Shown: piece after piece, positions 1 to 8,875 of the stretch | Position numbering within the stretch: position 1 is the stretch's first letter | Layout: every line of letters begins with the position of its first letter | DNA from: Musicola paradisiaca NCPPB 2511 | GTDB taxonomy: Bacteria; Pseudomonadota; Gammaproteobacteria; Enterobacterales; Enterobacteriaceae | DNA: 64,000 nucleotides | Direction: 5' to 3' | NCBI RefSeq assembly: GCF_000400505.1 | Contig: NZ_CM001857.1 | Coordinates: 195,824-259,823, forward strand | Translations under genes and position numbers: made by a program | The notes under the pieces: model-generated | What the model was told of the DNA's origin: nothing | Seen by the model: the letters and a program-made list of their open reading frames with translations, nothing else | The model's database searches: none

Positions 1-180
1 TTTTAACGGTGACGCGGTTTTAGCAGTGACGCGGTTTTAACGGTGACACGGTTTTAACAGTGACGCGGTTTTAACGGTGACGCGGTTTTAACGGTGACAC
101 GGTTTTAACAGTGACGCGGTTTTAACGGTGACGCGGTTTTAACGGTGACACGGTTTTAACGGTGACACGGTTTTAACGGC
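1..180. repeat. 17-bp tandem repeat array (about 10.5 copies)
   Basis: Ten complete copies of a 17-bp unit (ttttaacggtgacgcgg and variants) run head to tail from the window edge, followed by a partial copy that decays near 180. The variants differ at two places (ggtgac/agtgac and gcgg/acgg), and copies 3-9 follow a three-copy order, giving a 51-bp higher-order period. The array probably continues upstream of the window. It lies just past the 3' end of yibQ. There are no unique spacers, so it is not a CRISPR array. Function unknown; it looks like a variable-number tandem repeat. Confidence 0.95.
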
Positions 181-205
181 GTCATCACCGCCAGCGGTTG
201 CTGCA

Positions 206-1165
206 TTATTGGCGGAAGACCCACTCACCTCGCCAGGTTTTCCAGCGTTGCTCCAGGTAGACGATGGCGGCGCTTTGCATCACGTCGGCGGCCAGCCGTT
301 GCAGCATGTCCTGCTGTGTGATGGGCGGCAACGGCACTTTGCTGACGCATTGGCGAATCGGGCGAATGGTGTGTTTTCCCACGGGTATGCGTGCCGATGC
401 GGTATAGACCGGTACCGGTTCGTAATGGCGTGGCGCACTTTCCGGCTCGTTTAACAACTGGCTGGGACGCACCAATTCGATGTCGGGCGGCAGCGTCGGC
501 AACATTTGCTGCAATACCTGAATGGTGGTGGGGTGGGGATGGCCGATGGCGATGGCGACGCCGTCGCGTCGCGCCAATTCTACCGCCCGGTTGAACTGAC
601 GGCGGATATCGGCCGTGTTCTGCGTATCGTCCAGGAATACTTTGCGTTTGAGCACCCGAATGCCGGTACCCGCCGCGGCGCGGCTGGCCTGGCTGCTGCC
701 GATGGTCATGCTGTCCAGAAAATACAGCCGGTAGGTGGTCATGGCCTGCATGACTTTCTGCATGCCCGGCAGGCTGGCGGTCATGGCGCTACCCATATGG
801 TTGTTAAGCCCAACGGCGTAAGGGACTTTGCCGACTGCGTCGCGCAGGATCCGTGCGATTTCCTCGCTGCTCATGTCCGGGCGCAGCGTATCCCGCTCCA
901 GCGGTTGTTTGCTCATCGGCGCCATGGGCAAATGAATCAGCACTTCCCGCCCTTGAGCATGCGCTTTGGTCGCCATGTCCCGGGCATAGGGGGCATTCGG
1001 TAATACAGCGACCGAGATCGCGACCGGCATCGCCAGTACCTGATTCTCGTTATGCGGACGGTAGCCGAAATCGTCGATGACCAGCGACAGTTTGCCCGCC
1101 CAGACGGGCAGCGCCAGTACGCAACTGACGAAAAGCGATATCACGCGGAGAATCAATGAGCGCAA
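206..1165 (-). CDS. yibQ: YibQ-type divergent polysaccharide deacetylase, periplasmic
   Basis: 319 residues. The N-terminus is a signal peptide (hydrophobic residues about 5-20, AWAG-like cleavage region PVWAG), followed directly by KLSLVIDDFGYR, the opening strand of the divergent polysaccharide deacetylase (DUF610/YibQ) fold; GLNNHMGSAMT and AIGHPHPTT are further family motifs. The exact substrate of the family is not established. It follows envC by 3 bp in the same direction, as in other enterobacteria, so it is probably co-transcribed. The best start is a TTG at 1163-1165, preceded by an AGGAAGG ribosome site overlapping the end of envC. The gene ends 26 bp from the tandem repeat array. 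Confidence 0.9.
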   Translation of the reverse strand: MRSLILRVISLFVSCVLALPVWAGKLSLVIDDFGYRPHNENQVLAMPVAISVAVLPNAPYARDMATKAHAQGREVLIHLPMAPMSKQPLERDTLRPDMSSEEIARILRDAVGKVPYAVGLNNHMGSAMTASLPGMQKVMQAMTTYRLYFLDSMTIGSSQASRAAAGTGIRVLKRKVFLDDTQNTADIRRQFNRAVELARRDGVAIAIGHPHPTTIQVLQQMLPTLPPDIELVRPSQLLNEPESAPRHYEPVPVYTASARIPVGKHTIRPIRQCVSKVPLPPITQQDMLQRLAADVMQSAAIVYLEQRWKTWRGEWVFRQ

Positions 1166-1168
1166 ACC

Positions 1169-2443
1169 TTACCTTCCTAACCAGGGTAACGGATTGACCG
1201 CCTGCCCCTGACGACGAATTTCGAAATAGAGAGCCGGCTGGCTCTGCCCACCGCTGTTGCCGGCCAGCGCGATAGGCTGCCCAGCCTTGACCTGTGTGCC
1301 GACGTTGACCAGCGCGCTTTGATTGTAGCCGTACAGACTCATATCGCCTTTGCCGTGTTCAATCACCACGACTTGGCCATACCCTTGCAACCAGTCGGCC
1401 ATCAATACGGTGCCGTCGGCGATCGCCTTGACTTCCGCGCCGGAGGCGGCGCTGATCACCAGACCTTTCCAGCGCAATTCGCCTTGCTGCTGTTCGCCGA
1501 AACGATGCAGTGTATGGCCGCGAACCGGCCAGATATATTGCCCGCTGGGCGGGCCCAGCCCGCCGGTGCGTGCCATCAGCGAGCGCTCATTTTCATTCGG
1601 TTTATAGCGGGTGCCGCTGCGTTTCGCCTGCTCTTCTTTTTCGCGGATACGCGCCGCCTCGCGGGCTTCTTTTTCCGCCCGCGCTTTTGCTTCCCGCTCG
1701 GCTTTGGCGATTTGGTCGCGTAGCCGGGTTTCGTTTTGACGCAGTTCAGTGAGTTGTTGCTGGTCTTTTTCCAGCGAATTCTCCAGCGAACTCAATGTGT
1801 TTTGACGCTCGCCCTGCGCCTGCTCCAGCGTTTTTTGCTGCTGTTGCTGGTCGCTCATCAGGCGTTTTTGCTGCGCCTGCTTCTGTTCAATCTGCTGTTT
1901 TTGTGCACTGAGCTCGCTGCGCGTTTGCTGCAGATCGTTGATGGATTTCTCCCGCGCCTGGTTGAGATAGTTGAAGTAGGCCAGGATGCGCTCGCGCCGT
2001 TGGTTTTCTTCGCCGCTGAGGATTAACTGCAACCCGCTGTGCTGTCCTTGTCGGAATGCGGCGTCCAACTGTTGCGCCAGTAAGTGTTCCTGTGTTTTCT
2101 GGCGGGCTTGCAGCGCCGAGATGGAGGCGCTCAGACGGTTGATTTCCTGATTCAGTCGCTCCAGCGTATTGCGGGTTTCATGCAACTGCCTGCTGGCCTG
2201 GGAGATGGATTGTTCCTGCTTTTTTAACTGCTCCAGCAGGGCGCCGCGCTGTCTTTGCTGTTCTTTGACGCTTTTTTCTTTGGCGGCAATGTCTTGCTGC
2301 AACGATTTGAGCTGCTGTTGGTTGTCTTCGCCCCAACTGCGGCACGGCAATAGCAGTACGCCAACGCACAGCGCGCTGGCGCACCGAATCAGCAGTTTGT
2401 GACGACCCGTCAGCAGCGGAACGGAAGGCGCATTTTCGTTCAT
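1169..2443 (-). CDS. envC: Murein hydrolase activator EnvC
   Basis: 424 residues. A signal/anchor region (about 15-40) precedes a long coiled coil rich in Gln, Glu, Lys and Arg (about 40-270) and a C-terminal LytM/M23-like domain (about 300-424). The LytM domain lacks the usual zinc ligands: the regions around HRFGEQQQGELRWKG and HGKGDMSLYGYN have no HxxxD/HxH pattern. This is the known state of EnvC, which does not cut peptidoglycan but activates the amidases AmiA and AmiB at the septum under FtsEX control. In E. coli gpmM lies directly upstream on the same strand; here only 256 bp separate envC from the divergent yibN and no gpmM is present. Confidence 0.96.
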   Translation of the reverse strand: MNENAPSVPLLTGRHKLLIRCASALCVGVLLLPCRSWGEDNQQQLKSLQQDIAAKEKSVKEQQRQRGALLEQLKKQEQSISQASRQLHETRNTLERLNQEINRLSASISALQARQKTQEHLLAQQLDAAFRQGQHSGLQLILSGEENQRRERILAYFNYLNQAREKSINDLQQTRSELSAQKQQIEQKQAQQKRLMSDQQQQQKTLEQAQGERQNTLSSLENSLEKDQQQLTELRQNETRLRDQIAKAEREAKARAEKEAREAARIREKEEQAKRSGTRYKPNENERSLMARTGGLGPPSGQYIWPVRGHTLHRFGEQQQGELRWKGLVISAASGAEVKAIADGTVLMADWLQGYGQVVVIEHGKGDMSLYGYNQSALVNVGTQVKAGQPIALAGNSGGQSQPALYFEIRRQGQAVNPLPWLGR

Positions 2444-2699
2444 GGCGAAAGATTATTTCACGATGCTTTGCGCCTTACCAGTTGTCTTGCCAAGGATTTC
2501 TATTTCCAGGCATGACAGCGTTTATCCACCGTAGCAGCCCGAAATCACGGCGTTAGCCGAGTTTTCTTCCTGATTTATGGCGAGCTCCGCAGAATCATGA
2601 TGCGATGTTGGCGAACGGGCTGTAATTGCGGTATCGCACAGGTATACTCAGACACCCTGTATTTTTATTGCTTAACTGATTCCGGAGTTGTTACACCCC

Positions 2700-3131
2700 A
2701 TGCAAGAGATTATGCCATTCATCAGCAAGCACCCGATCCTGAGCGTGGCCTGGATTGCCCTATTGGTCGCCGTCATCGTGCTTACGGTGAAGAGTAAATT
2801 TTCCAAGGTCAAAGAAGTGGCTCGTGGTGAAGCGATCCAATTGATTAATAAAGAAGATGCTGTTGTGGTGGATCTTCGCAATCGTGATGATTTCCGTCGC
2901 GGCCATATCGCCAATGCCATCAATGTGCAGCCTAATGACATTAAAAACGGCAGCCTGGGTGAATTGGAAAAACACAAAGCGCAAGCGATCATCCTGGTCT
3001 GTGCTAATGGTATGGCTTCGCGTGAAGCGGGTGAAAATTTGTATCGTGCAGGGTTCGAGCGTGTATTGACCCTTAAGGATGGTCTGGCCGGCTGGAGTGG
3101 CGATAATCTTCCTTTGGTGCGCGGGAAATAA
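2700..3131 (+). CDS. yibN: YibN, membrane-anchored rhodanese-domain protein
   Basis: 143 residues when started at the ATG at 2700, preceded by CCGGAG about 12 bases upstream; an in-frame TTG at 2688 is less likely because family members begin MQEIM. A single N-terminal membrane segment (about residues 12-30, [18 protein letters not shown]) is followed by a rhodanese domain with [15 protein letters not shown] and the active-site loop [12 protein letters not shown], which carries a Cys as the sulfur-accepting residue. It heads the yibN-secB-gpsA-cysE block. In E. coli grxC lies between yibN and secB; here that interval holds an ERIC element instead. A TATACT -10-like box lies about 50 bp upstream. 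Confidence 0.93.
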   Translation: MQEIMPFISKHPILSVAWIALLVAVIVLTVKSKFSKVKEVARGEAIQLINKEDAVVVDLRNRDDFRRGHIANAINVQPNDIKNGSLGELEKHKAQAIILVCANGMASREAGENLYRAGFERVLTLKDGLAGWSGDNLPLVRGK

Positions 3132-3162
3132 CAAGAATTGGCCGGAAGAGCCAGATTCTGTC

Positions 3163-3289
3163 TATACCCTGAATAATTCGAGTGGCAGGAAGACAGCAAG
3201 TGAGTGAATGGCGATGAGCTTACTCCGGTAAGTGAGTCGGGTGAACGAACACCGCCAATGCGCCTGCAACTTGCAGTATGACGGGTATA
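3163..3289. repeat. ERIC (intergenic repeat unit), full length
   Basis: An imperfect palindrome of 127 bp, the classical full length of the enterobacterial repetitive intergenic consensus. It starts TATACCC and ends GGGTATA, and contains the recognisable core segments AATAATTCGAGT, AAGTGAGTGAAT, GAGCTTACT..GTAAGTGA, GGGTGAACGAAC, TGCAACTTGCAGTATGACG. It fills most of the yibN-secB gap and would be transcribed with secB if transcription continues from yibN, forming a long RNA hairpin in the secB leader. Confidence 0.92.
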
Positions 3290-3355
3290 TATGTCGGCGT
3301 TCAGTCTCTGTGACAGGCCGTTCGTCGGGAAAATTAAACAAAGGGTATTTTCAAC

Positions 3356-3832
3356 ATGTCTGAACAAAACAACGTCGAAGTGAATTTCCAGATCCAGCGC
3401 ATTTACACCAAAGATATCTCTTTCGAAGCGCCGAATGCGCCGCAGGTCTTTCAGCAGGAGTGGAATCCGGAAGTCAAACTGGATCTGGACACGGCCTCAA
3501 CCCAACTGGCTGACGACGTGTATGAAGTGGTGCTGCGCGTGACCGTGACTGCCACGCTCGGCGAAGAAACGGCATTTTTGTGTGAAGTTCAGCAGGCGGG
3601 CATCTTCACCGTCGGCGGTATGGAAGGCCAGCAGTTGGCTCACTGCCTGGGCGCTTACTGCCCGAATGTACTGTTCCCGTATGTGCGCGAATGCATCACC
3701 AGCCTGGTTTCCCGTGGCACGTTCCCGCAATTAAATCTGGCGCCGGTCAACTTTGATGCCCTGTTCATGAACTATCTGGAACAGCAGGCCGCCAACGAAG
3801 GCGCGGAACAGAATCAGACGCTGGATGCCTGA
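3356..3832 (+). CDS. secB: Protein-export chaperone SecB
   Basis: 158 residues, standard length for the family, with the conserved start [20 protein letters not shown] and the C-terminal region [14 protein letters not shown] that is typical of SecB. The tetrameric cytosolic chaperone keeps precursor proteins unfolded and hands them to SecA for Sec-dependent export. The acidic tail ([14 protein letters not shown]) is usual. Its TGA stop shares two bases with the ATG of gpsA (TGATG arrangement), so secB and gpsA are translationally coupled. Confidence 0.98.
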   Translation: MSEQNNVEVNFQIQRIYTKDISFEAPNAPQVFQQEWNPEVKLDLDTASTQLADDVYEVVLRVTVTATLGEETAFLCEVQQAGIFTVGGMEGQQLAHCLGAYCPNVLFPYVRECITSLVSRGTFPQLNLAPVNFDALFMNYLEQQAANEGAEQNQTLDA

Positions 3833-4848
3833 TGAACATGTCGCAAGCCGCCATGACGGTGATCGGTGCCGGTTCCTACGGCACCGCTCTGGCGATTACG
3901 CTGGCGCGCAACGGCCATCAGGTTGTGTTGTGGGGGCATGACCCCGCGCATGTACAGGCGTTGCAGGCGGCGCGGTGCAATCAGGCTTTTCTGCCGGATG
4001 TGCCTTTTCCCGAGACCCTGCGGCTGGAAGCCGATTTAGCGCAAGCGGTCACGGCCAGCCGTAATATTTTGGTGGTGGTGCCGAGCCATGTGTTCGGCGA
4101 CGTGTTGCGCCAGATAAAACCGCACCTGCGCCCAGACGCCCGTCTGGTGTGGGCGACCAAGGGGTTGGAAGCGGACACCGGGCGTTTGCTGCAGGATGTG
4201 GCGCGTGAGATGTTGGGCGATGATATTCCGCTGGCGGTGCTGTCCGGGCCGACGTTCGCCAGGGAGCTGGCCGCCGGTTTGCCGACGGCGATTGCGCTGG
4301 CGGCGACCGATCGCGCGTTTTCCGATGATTTGCAGCAGTTGCTGCACTGCGGCAAAAGCTTCCGCGTTTACAGCAATCCCGATTTTATCGGCGTTCAACT
4401 GGGCGGCGCCGTCAAAAACGTGATTGCTATCGGAGCGGGCATGTCCGACGGTATGGGGTTCGGCGCCAATGCCCGTACCGCGTTGATTACCCGTGGGCTT
4501 GCTGAAATGACCCGGCTTGGCGTAGCGTTGGGGGCCGACCCCGCGACGTTCATGGGGATGGCGGGGCTGGGCGACCTGGTGCTGACGTGCACCGATAATC
4601 AGTCGCGTAATCGCCGCTTCGGTATGATGCTGGGGCAGGGGATGGACGTGACGACGGCGCAAGCGCAGATTGGTCAGGTGGTGGAAGGATATCGCAATAC
4701 CCGTGAAGTGATGGCGCTTGCCCAGCGTTACGGTGTGGAAATGCCGATCACCGAACAGTTATGGCAGGTGCTGTACTGCGGTAAGGATGCCGGAGAGGCG
4801 GCGTTGACGCTGCTGGGTCGAGCCAGCAAGGACGAAGTCCTGCGTTAG
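3832..4848 (+). CDS. gpsA: Glycerol-3-phosphate dehydrogenase [NAD(P)+]
   Basis: 338 residues. The N-terminal Rossmann fold has the nucleotide motif [10 protein letters not shown] (residues about 12-21); the conserved LSGPTFA and the Lys of [16 protein letters not shown] (substrate-site Lys in the family) are present. It reduces dihydroxyacetone phosphate to sn-glycerol-3-phosphate for phospholipid synthesis. The ATG overlaps the secB stop; a second ATG two codons later is also possible. cysE follows after 254 bp with a hairpin between, so cysE probably also has its own promoter. Confidence 0.98.
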   Translation: MNMSQAAMTVIGAGSYGTALAITLARNGHQVVLWGHDPAHVQALQAARCNQAFLPDVPFPETLRLEADLAQAVTASRNILVVVPSHVFGDVLRQIKPHLRPDARLVWATKGLEADTGRLLQDVAREMLGDDIPLAVLSGPTFARELAAGLPTAIALAATDRAFSDDLQQLLHCGKSFRVYSNPDFIGVQLGGAVKNVIAIGAGMSDGMGFGANARTALITRGLAEMTRLGVALGADPATFMGMAGLGDLVLTCTDNQSRNRRFGMMLGQGMDVTTAQAQIGQVVEGYRNTREVMALAQRYGVEMPITEQLWQVLYCGKDAGEAALTLLGRASKDEVLR

Positions 4849-4907
4849 TCATGCCGGTTATTCCTGGGCATATTCCGGTCGCATGGCATCGCGGCGTCTG
4901 TATTACC

Positions 4908-4927
4908 GGGCTTCCCATGGGAGGCCC
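4908..4927 (+). terminator. Possible intrinsic terminator after gpsA
   Basis: A short hairpin (gggcttccc / gggaggccc, one G-T wobble) lies 60 bp past the gpsA stop and is followed by a modest T-rich stretch (gttgtcgtttt). The T-run is interrupted, so termination may be partial. Confidence 0.45.
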
Positions 4928-5102
4928 GTTGTCGTTTTGCTCTGATGTGGTGGCATTCCGGTGGCTGTTCCGGTTAACAACGGGGCAGACCGACGGTCAT
5001 TTTACTGCTTATTAAACAGATACATCGCACGGTTCGGCGCTCAGCGGTGCAACAGGCTGTCTGATGCGTGTCAAGGTGAAGGCATTTCGGAGGGGTGGTG
5101 CA

Positions 5103-5924
5103 ATGTCGAATGAAGAGTTGGAACTGGTCTGGAGAAACATCAAGGATGAAGCCCGTTCTCTGGCGGAGTGCGAGCCCATGCTGGCCAGTTTCTTCCATGC
5201 GACGCTGTTGAAGCATGAAAATCTGGGTAATTCCCTGAGCTATATGCTGGCCAACAAGTTGGCCAACGCCATCATGCCGGCGATTGCGATTCGGGAAGTG
5301 GTTGAGGAAGCCTATCGCGCCGACCCTGATATGATCGTTTCCGCCGCCCGCGACATTCAGGCGGTCTGTCTGCGCGACCCGGCAGTGGACAAATATTCCA
5401 CCCCGCTGCTTTACCTGAAAGGGTTTCATGCCTTGCAGGCTTACCGCATCGGCCACTGGCTGTGGCTGCAGGATCGCAAGGCGCTGGCGATTTATTTTCA
5501 GAACCAGATTTCCGTGACTTTTGGCGTCGACATTCACCCGGCCGCCCGCATTGGTTGCGGCATCATGCTGGATCACGCCACCGGCATCGTGATTGGCGAA
5601 ACCGCAGTGGTGGAAAATGACGTCTCTATCCTGCAGTCTGTCACGCTGGGGGGGACGGGTAAAACTAACGGCGACCGTCATCCCAAGATTCGCGAAGGTG
5701 TGATGATCGGCGCAGGAGCCAAAATTTTGGGTAACATCGAAGTGGGATGCGGCGCCAAGATCGGCGCAGGTTCGGTCGTTTTGCAGCCGGTGCCGCCTCA
5801 TACCACCGCAGCCGGTGTGCCTGCCAGAATCGTCGGTCGCCCGGAAAGCGAGATGCCTTCGCTGGATATGGATCAGTATTTCAATGGATCGTTACGCGGT
5901 TTTGAAGACGGCGATGGTATTTGA
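5103..5924 (+). CDS. cysE: Serine O-acetyltransferase
   Basis: 273 residues from the ATG at 5103, which follows the purine-rich ribosome site GGAGGGG; an upstream in-frame ATG at 5064 would add 13 residues not found in the family. An all-alpha N-terminal domain (MSNEELELVWRNIKDEA..) precedes a left-handed beta-helix of hexapeptide repeats with the catalytic His in LDHATGIVIGETAVV and the C-terminal tail ending GDGI, where cysteine feedback inhibition and CysK docking occur in E. coli. It makes O-acetylserine for cysteine synthesis. It ends the secB-gpsA-cysE block. Confidence 0.98.
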   Translation: MSNEELELVWRNIKDEARSLAECEPMLASFFHATLLKHENLGNSLSYMLANKLANAIMPAIAIREVVEEAYRADPDMIVSAARDIQAVCLRDPAVDKYSTPLLYLKGFHALQAYRIGHWLWLQDRKALAIYFQNQISVTFGVDIHPAARIGCGIMLDHATGIVIGETAVVENDVSILQSVTLGGTGKTNGDRHPKIREGVMIGAGAKILGNIEVGCGAKIGAGSVVLQPVPPHTTAAGVPARIVGRPESEMPSLDMDQYFNGSLRGFEDGDGI

Positions 5925-6344
5925 TGTCGTCGCTTTTCGCCGGGAAGGTTCCCGGCGTCATCTAGCGCTTTGTCGCTGATAACGTCACGGACGCACCCCC
6001 TCAGCAGTTGTTTTTTTATTCGTTTATCTCAGAGACCTCTTAAAAATCGCTAATTATCTGTTCTATTTAGTTTTGGTTGTATTTTCCATGTGAAAATTAC
6101 CCCTCTCGTGGCTATTTACGCTACATGTTCCCATGAATTGGAAACACATCTGGCGGACAGCGAATCGCTGCCTAAGACCGCAGCTGTCGTGCCGTCTGCG
6201 GTGTGCTTCGCCTAAGATGAAAAATAGCGGCGGCCGTAGTGGATGTCCGTCAGCGTTTTTAGGGCCTGACGCGGATTGTGCCCGGATTTGCCCCTTCGAA
6301 AATGTCGTCGGCGGATGCTGTCTGAATAGTAAACCTCTGGAAAT
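5925..6344. other. Intergenic region cysE-pagP (420 bp)
   Basis: A perfect 7-bp GC stem with 6-base loop (cgccggg aaggtt cccggcg, 5938-5957) just after cysE may act as a transcription end signal, though no T-run follows. The rest is mixed composition with an AT-rich patch at 6010-6100. No credible gene is seen; open frames here on both strands lack family resemblance and ribosome sites. The pagP promoter must lie here, but no clear PhoP box could be fixed by eye. Confidence 0.6.
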
Positions 6345-6929
6345 ATGCATATGTGGTTACGGTTTTGTGCGCCAGCGCTTATGGCGTGGTATTGGGTGTT
6401 TTTCCCCTCAACGTCTCAGGCTGCCACGATGGAGAATGATGGGCAGGACGGATTCTGGCAGCGAGCGAAGAACAATCTCTCTGAAACTTGGCATAACGGG
6501 CAGTCTCAGGATCTGTATGTACCGGCGATGACCTGGCATAACCGCTGGACTTATTCACGGCAGAAGATCGATAAGTACAACGAACGTCCCTGGGGCGCAG
6601 GATACGGCGTTTCCCGGCTGGACAGCGATGGCGACTGGCACGGTATTTACCTGATGGCGTTCAAAGACTCCTTCAATAAATGGGAGCCGATTGGCGGTTA
6701 TGGATACGAAAAACGCTGGAAACCGGTGGCCGGAAATGACGATTTTCAACTGGGGTTGGGCTTCACGGCGGGTGTGACTATGCGGGATAACTGGAATTAC
6801 ATCCCGATACCGGTGCTGCTGCCGCTGGCGTCGATTAACTATCAGCGGCTGTCGTTTCAGATGACCTACATTCCAGGAACGCACAACAACGGCAATGTGT
6901 ATTTTGCCTGGCTACGCTGGCAGCTTTAA
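6345..6929 (+). CDS. pagP: Lipid A palmitoyltransferase PagP
   Basis: 194 residues. A signal peptide ([23 protein letters not shown]) is followed by an amphipathic helix and an eight-stranded outer-membrane barrel. The catalytic His is visible in MTWHNRWTY and the Asp-Ser pair in [11 protein letters not shown], matching His33, Asp76 and Ser77 of the mature E. coli enzyme; [20 protein letters not shown] and [13 protein letters not shown] are also conserved. PagP moves a palmitate chain from phospholipid to lipid A and protects against cationic peptides. Two in-frame ATGs (6345, 6351) are close together; either may be used. The gene stands alone and is normally PhoPQ-controlled. Confidence 0.96.
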   Translation: MHMWLRFCAPALMAWYWVFFPSTSQAATMENDGQDGFWQRAKNNLSETWHNGQSQDLYVPAMTWHNRWTYSRQKIDKYNERPWGAGYGVSRLDSDGDWHGIYLMAFKDSFNKWEPIGGYGYEKRWKPVAGNDDFQLGLGFTAGVTMRDNWNYIPIPVLLPLASINYQRLSFQMTYIPGTHNNGNVYFAWLRWQL

Positions 6930-7030
6930 TTGTTTGGTTTATTTTTGTTCGTATGTAAACCATATTGAAGAAAGTTCCGGCGACAAACTCCAGTACAATA
7001 GCGCCTCATTGTTCGTAGGGAGTAGGCAAC

Positions 7031-7930
7031 GTGCCGTTATTGGTCATCACCACCATTGTGTGGGCATTTTCTTTCAGTCTGATCGGCGAGTATCTGGCCG
7101 GTCAGGTGGATAGCTGGTTTTCCGCCATGTTCCGTCTGGTGCTGGCGGCAGCGGTGTTTCTGCCTTTTCTGCGCTGGCGAGGTTACTCCCCCAGGATTCT
7201 GGGGTTGTATCTGCTGATTGGCGTCTTCCAGCTGGGCATCATGTATCTGTTCTTGTTCCGCAGTTATCTCTATCTGAATGTGCCGACGATTCTGTTGTTC
7301 TCGGTGATGACGCCGTTGTACGTCACACTGATTTATGACCTGTTCAGCGGCCGTCGTCTGCGTTGGGGGTACTTGTTCAGCGCGCTGCTGGCGGTACTGG
7401 GCGCGGCGGTGATCCATTACCACGGTGTGAGCGATCACTTCTGGTGGGGGCTGCTGCTGGTGCAGGCGGCGAATATCTGTTTCGCCATCGGGCAGGTGGG
7501 ATACAAACGGTTGATGGAGTTGCATCCCATGCCCCAGCACAGCGCGTTTTCCTGGTTTTATCTGGGCGCAGCGCTGGTAACGCTGGTCGCCTGGGGGCTG
7601 TTCGGCAACGCGGCCAGGCTGCCAACCACTGGCGTACAGTGGGGCGTACTGGCGTTTCTCGGCGTGGTGGTTTCTGGGCTGGGGTACTTCATGTGGAACT
7701 ACGGCGCCACCCAGGTGGACGCCGGAACATTGAGTATTATGAACAACTTCCACGTTCCGGCCGGGTTGCTGGTCAACTTTGCGTTCTGGCAGAAAACCCC
7801 GAACTGGACCAGCTTTATCATCGGTTCCGCGATTATTGCTGCGGCGCTGTGGATACACCACCGCTGGGTCTTGAAGCGTCCCGCACAAACGGCAGATGCT
7901 CGCAGGCATGCTGGCGCGCCGAACGAATAA
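7031..7930 (+). CDS. yigM: EamA/DMT-family transporter YigM (BioP-type)
   Basis: 299 residues from a GTG start preceded by TAGGGAGT. About ten hydrophobic helices in two EamA halves (first half [26 protein letters not shown].., second half about 150-285). The opening and overall length match E. coli YigM, which has been reported as a biotin transporter (BioP). The gene sits next to metR in the same arrangement as in E. coli. Its last 98 bp overlap the 3' end of metR on the other strand, so the C-terminal cytoplasmic tail is encoded antisense to metR. Confidence 0.88.
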   Translation: MPLLVITTIVWAFSFSLIGEYLAGQVDSWFSAMFRLVLAAAVFLPFLRWRGYSPRILGLYLLIGVFQLGIMYLFLFRSYLYLNVPTILLFSVMTPLYVTLIYDLFSGRRLRWGYLFSALLAVLGAAVIHYHGVSDHFWWGLLLVQAANICFAIGQVGYKRLMELHPMPQHSAFSWFYLGAALVTLVAWGLFGNAARLPTTGVQWGVLAFLGVVVSGLGYFMWNYGATQVDAGTLSIMNNFHVPAGLLVNFAFWQKTPNWTSFIIGSAIIAAALWIHHRWVLKRPAQTADARRHAGAPNE

Positions 7931-8771
7931 AGGCTTCAATCACCGGTTGGCGCTGCTCGCCGTCGCGCACGGCGGCGTACAGCCGGCTCCATAGCCCTTC
8001 CCCCAGGGTTTTAGTGACCACCAACCCCTGTCGCTCAAAACTTTCCACCACCCAGTGGGGCAGGGCGGCGATGCCCATTCGGGCAGACACCATCTGAATC
8101 AGTAGCAGGGTATTGTCTACGCTCTTTAGCGATGGGCTGACGCCCGCCGGCTGGAGAAAATGCCGCCAGATGTCCAGCCGCTGGCGTTGTACCGGGTAGA
8201 TCATCAGCGTTTCCTGCGCCAGATCCTCCGGATCGATCCGGGGGCGGGCAGCCAGCGGGTGATCCGGCGCCAGTACCAAACGTACCTCAAAATCGAATAG
8301 CGGCGAGTAGTGCAGGCCGCTGCGCGGCAGAATGTCGGACGTCATCACCAAATCCAGCTCGCCTTGCTGCAATGCCGGTTGCGGATCGAACGTTACGCCG
8401 GATTTAAAATCCATCACAACCTGCGGCCAGTGCTGATGAAAATTTTCCAGCGCCGGGGTCAGCCACTGGATGCAACTGTGGCACTCAATCGCCAGACGCA
8501 GCGTGGTCTGGTGCGGCTGATGGCAAGCTTGCAACGCCTGCTGTATTTGCGGCAGCACCTGTTCCGCCAGCTGCAACAGGATCTCACCCTGCGGAGTGAA
8601 CCGTAGTGGCTGGCTCTTACGGACGAACAATCGAAATCCTAACCGTTGTTCCAGATCGCTGAACTGATGCGACAGTGCGGATTGCGTTTGGTGGAGCTGT
8701 GCGGCGGCGGCGGCCAACGATCCCGTATTGCGCAGCGCCTGCAACGTCCGTAAGTGTTTAAGTTCGATCAT
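7833..8771 (-). CDS. metR: LysR-type transcriptional regulator MetR
   Basis: 312 residues. The N-terminal winged helix-turn-helix ([36 protein letters not shown]) is the LysR DNA-binding domain; the remainder is the periplasmic-binding-like effector domain, which in MetR senses homocysteine. MetR activates metE and metH and represses itself. It is divergent from metE with 104 bp between, the classical arrangement. The 3' end runs 98 bp into yigM on the opposite strand, and the tail after FVRDASRP is not conserved with E. coli. Confidence 0.97.
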   Translation of the reverse strand: MIELKHLRTLQALRNTGSLAAAAAQLHQTQSALSHQFSDLEQRLGFRLFVRKSQPLRFTPQGEILLQLAEQVLPQIQQALQACHQPHQTTLRLAIECHSCIQWLTPALENFHQHWPQVVMDFKSGVTFDPQPALQQGELDLVMTSDILPRSGLHYSPLFDFEVRLVLAPDHPLAARPRIDPEDLAQETLMIYPVQRQRLDIWRHFLQPAGVSPSLKSVDNTLLLIQMVSARMGIAALPHWVVESFERQGLVVTKTLGEGLWSRLYAAVRDGEQRQPVIEAFIRSARQHACEHLPFVRDASRPSGGVSTAPQQ

Positions 8772-8875
8772 GAGAGTCCTTCACAGTGACAGTGAATAAA
8801 TTGCGCTTGAGCTTTATACAGTACCTGCGGATTATGGATGTGTAAACATCTGGACGGCTAAATGGGAATTCAAGC
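8772..8875. promoter_or_regulatory. Divergent metR/metE control region with MetJ-like boxes
   Basis: The 104-bp gap carries the two promoters. A pair of 8-bp units resembling the met box AGACGTCT is visible at 8845-8860 (aacatctg, gacggcta), with a weaker neighbour upstream, as in the E. coli metE operator for the methionine repressor MetJ. MetR sites of the TGAA-N5-TTCA type are expected, but no full match could be fixed. No B12 riboswitch is seen. Confidence 0.6.

Noticed and set aside
1-180. CRISPR array
   Set aside because: Units are contiguous 17-bp copies without unique spacers, and no cas genes are present.
6063-6350. Minus-strand 95-codon frame before pagP
   Set aside because: No family match, His/Arg-rich shadow composition, overlaps the pagP start.
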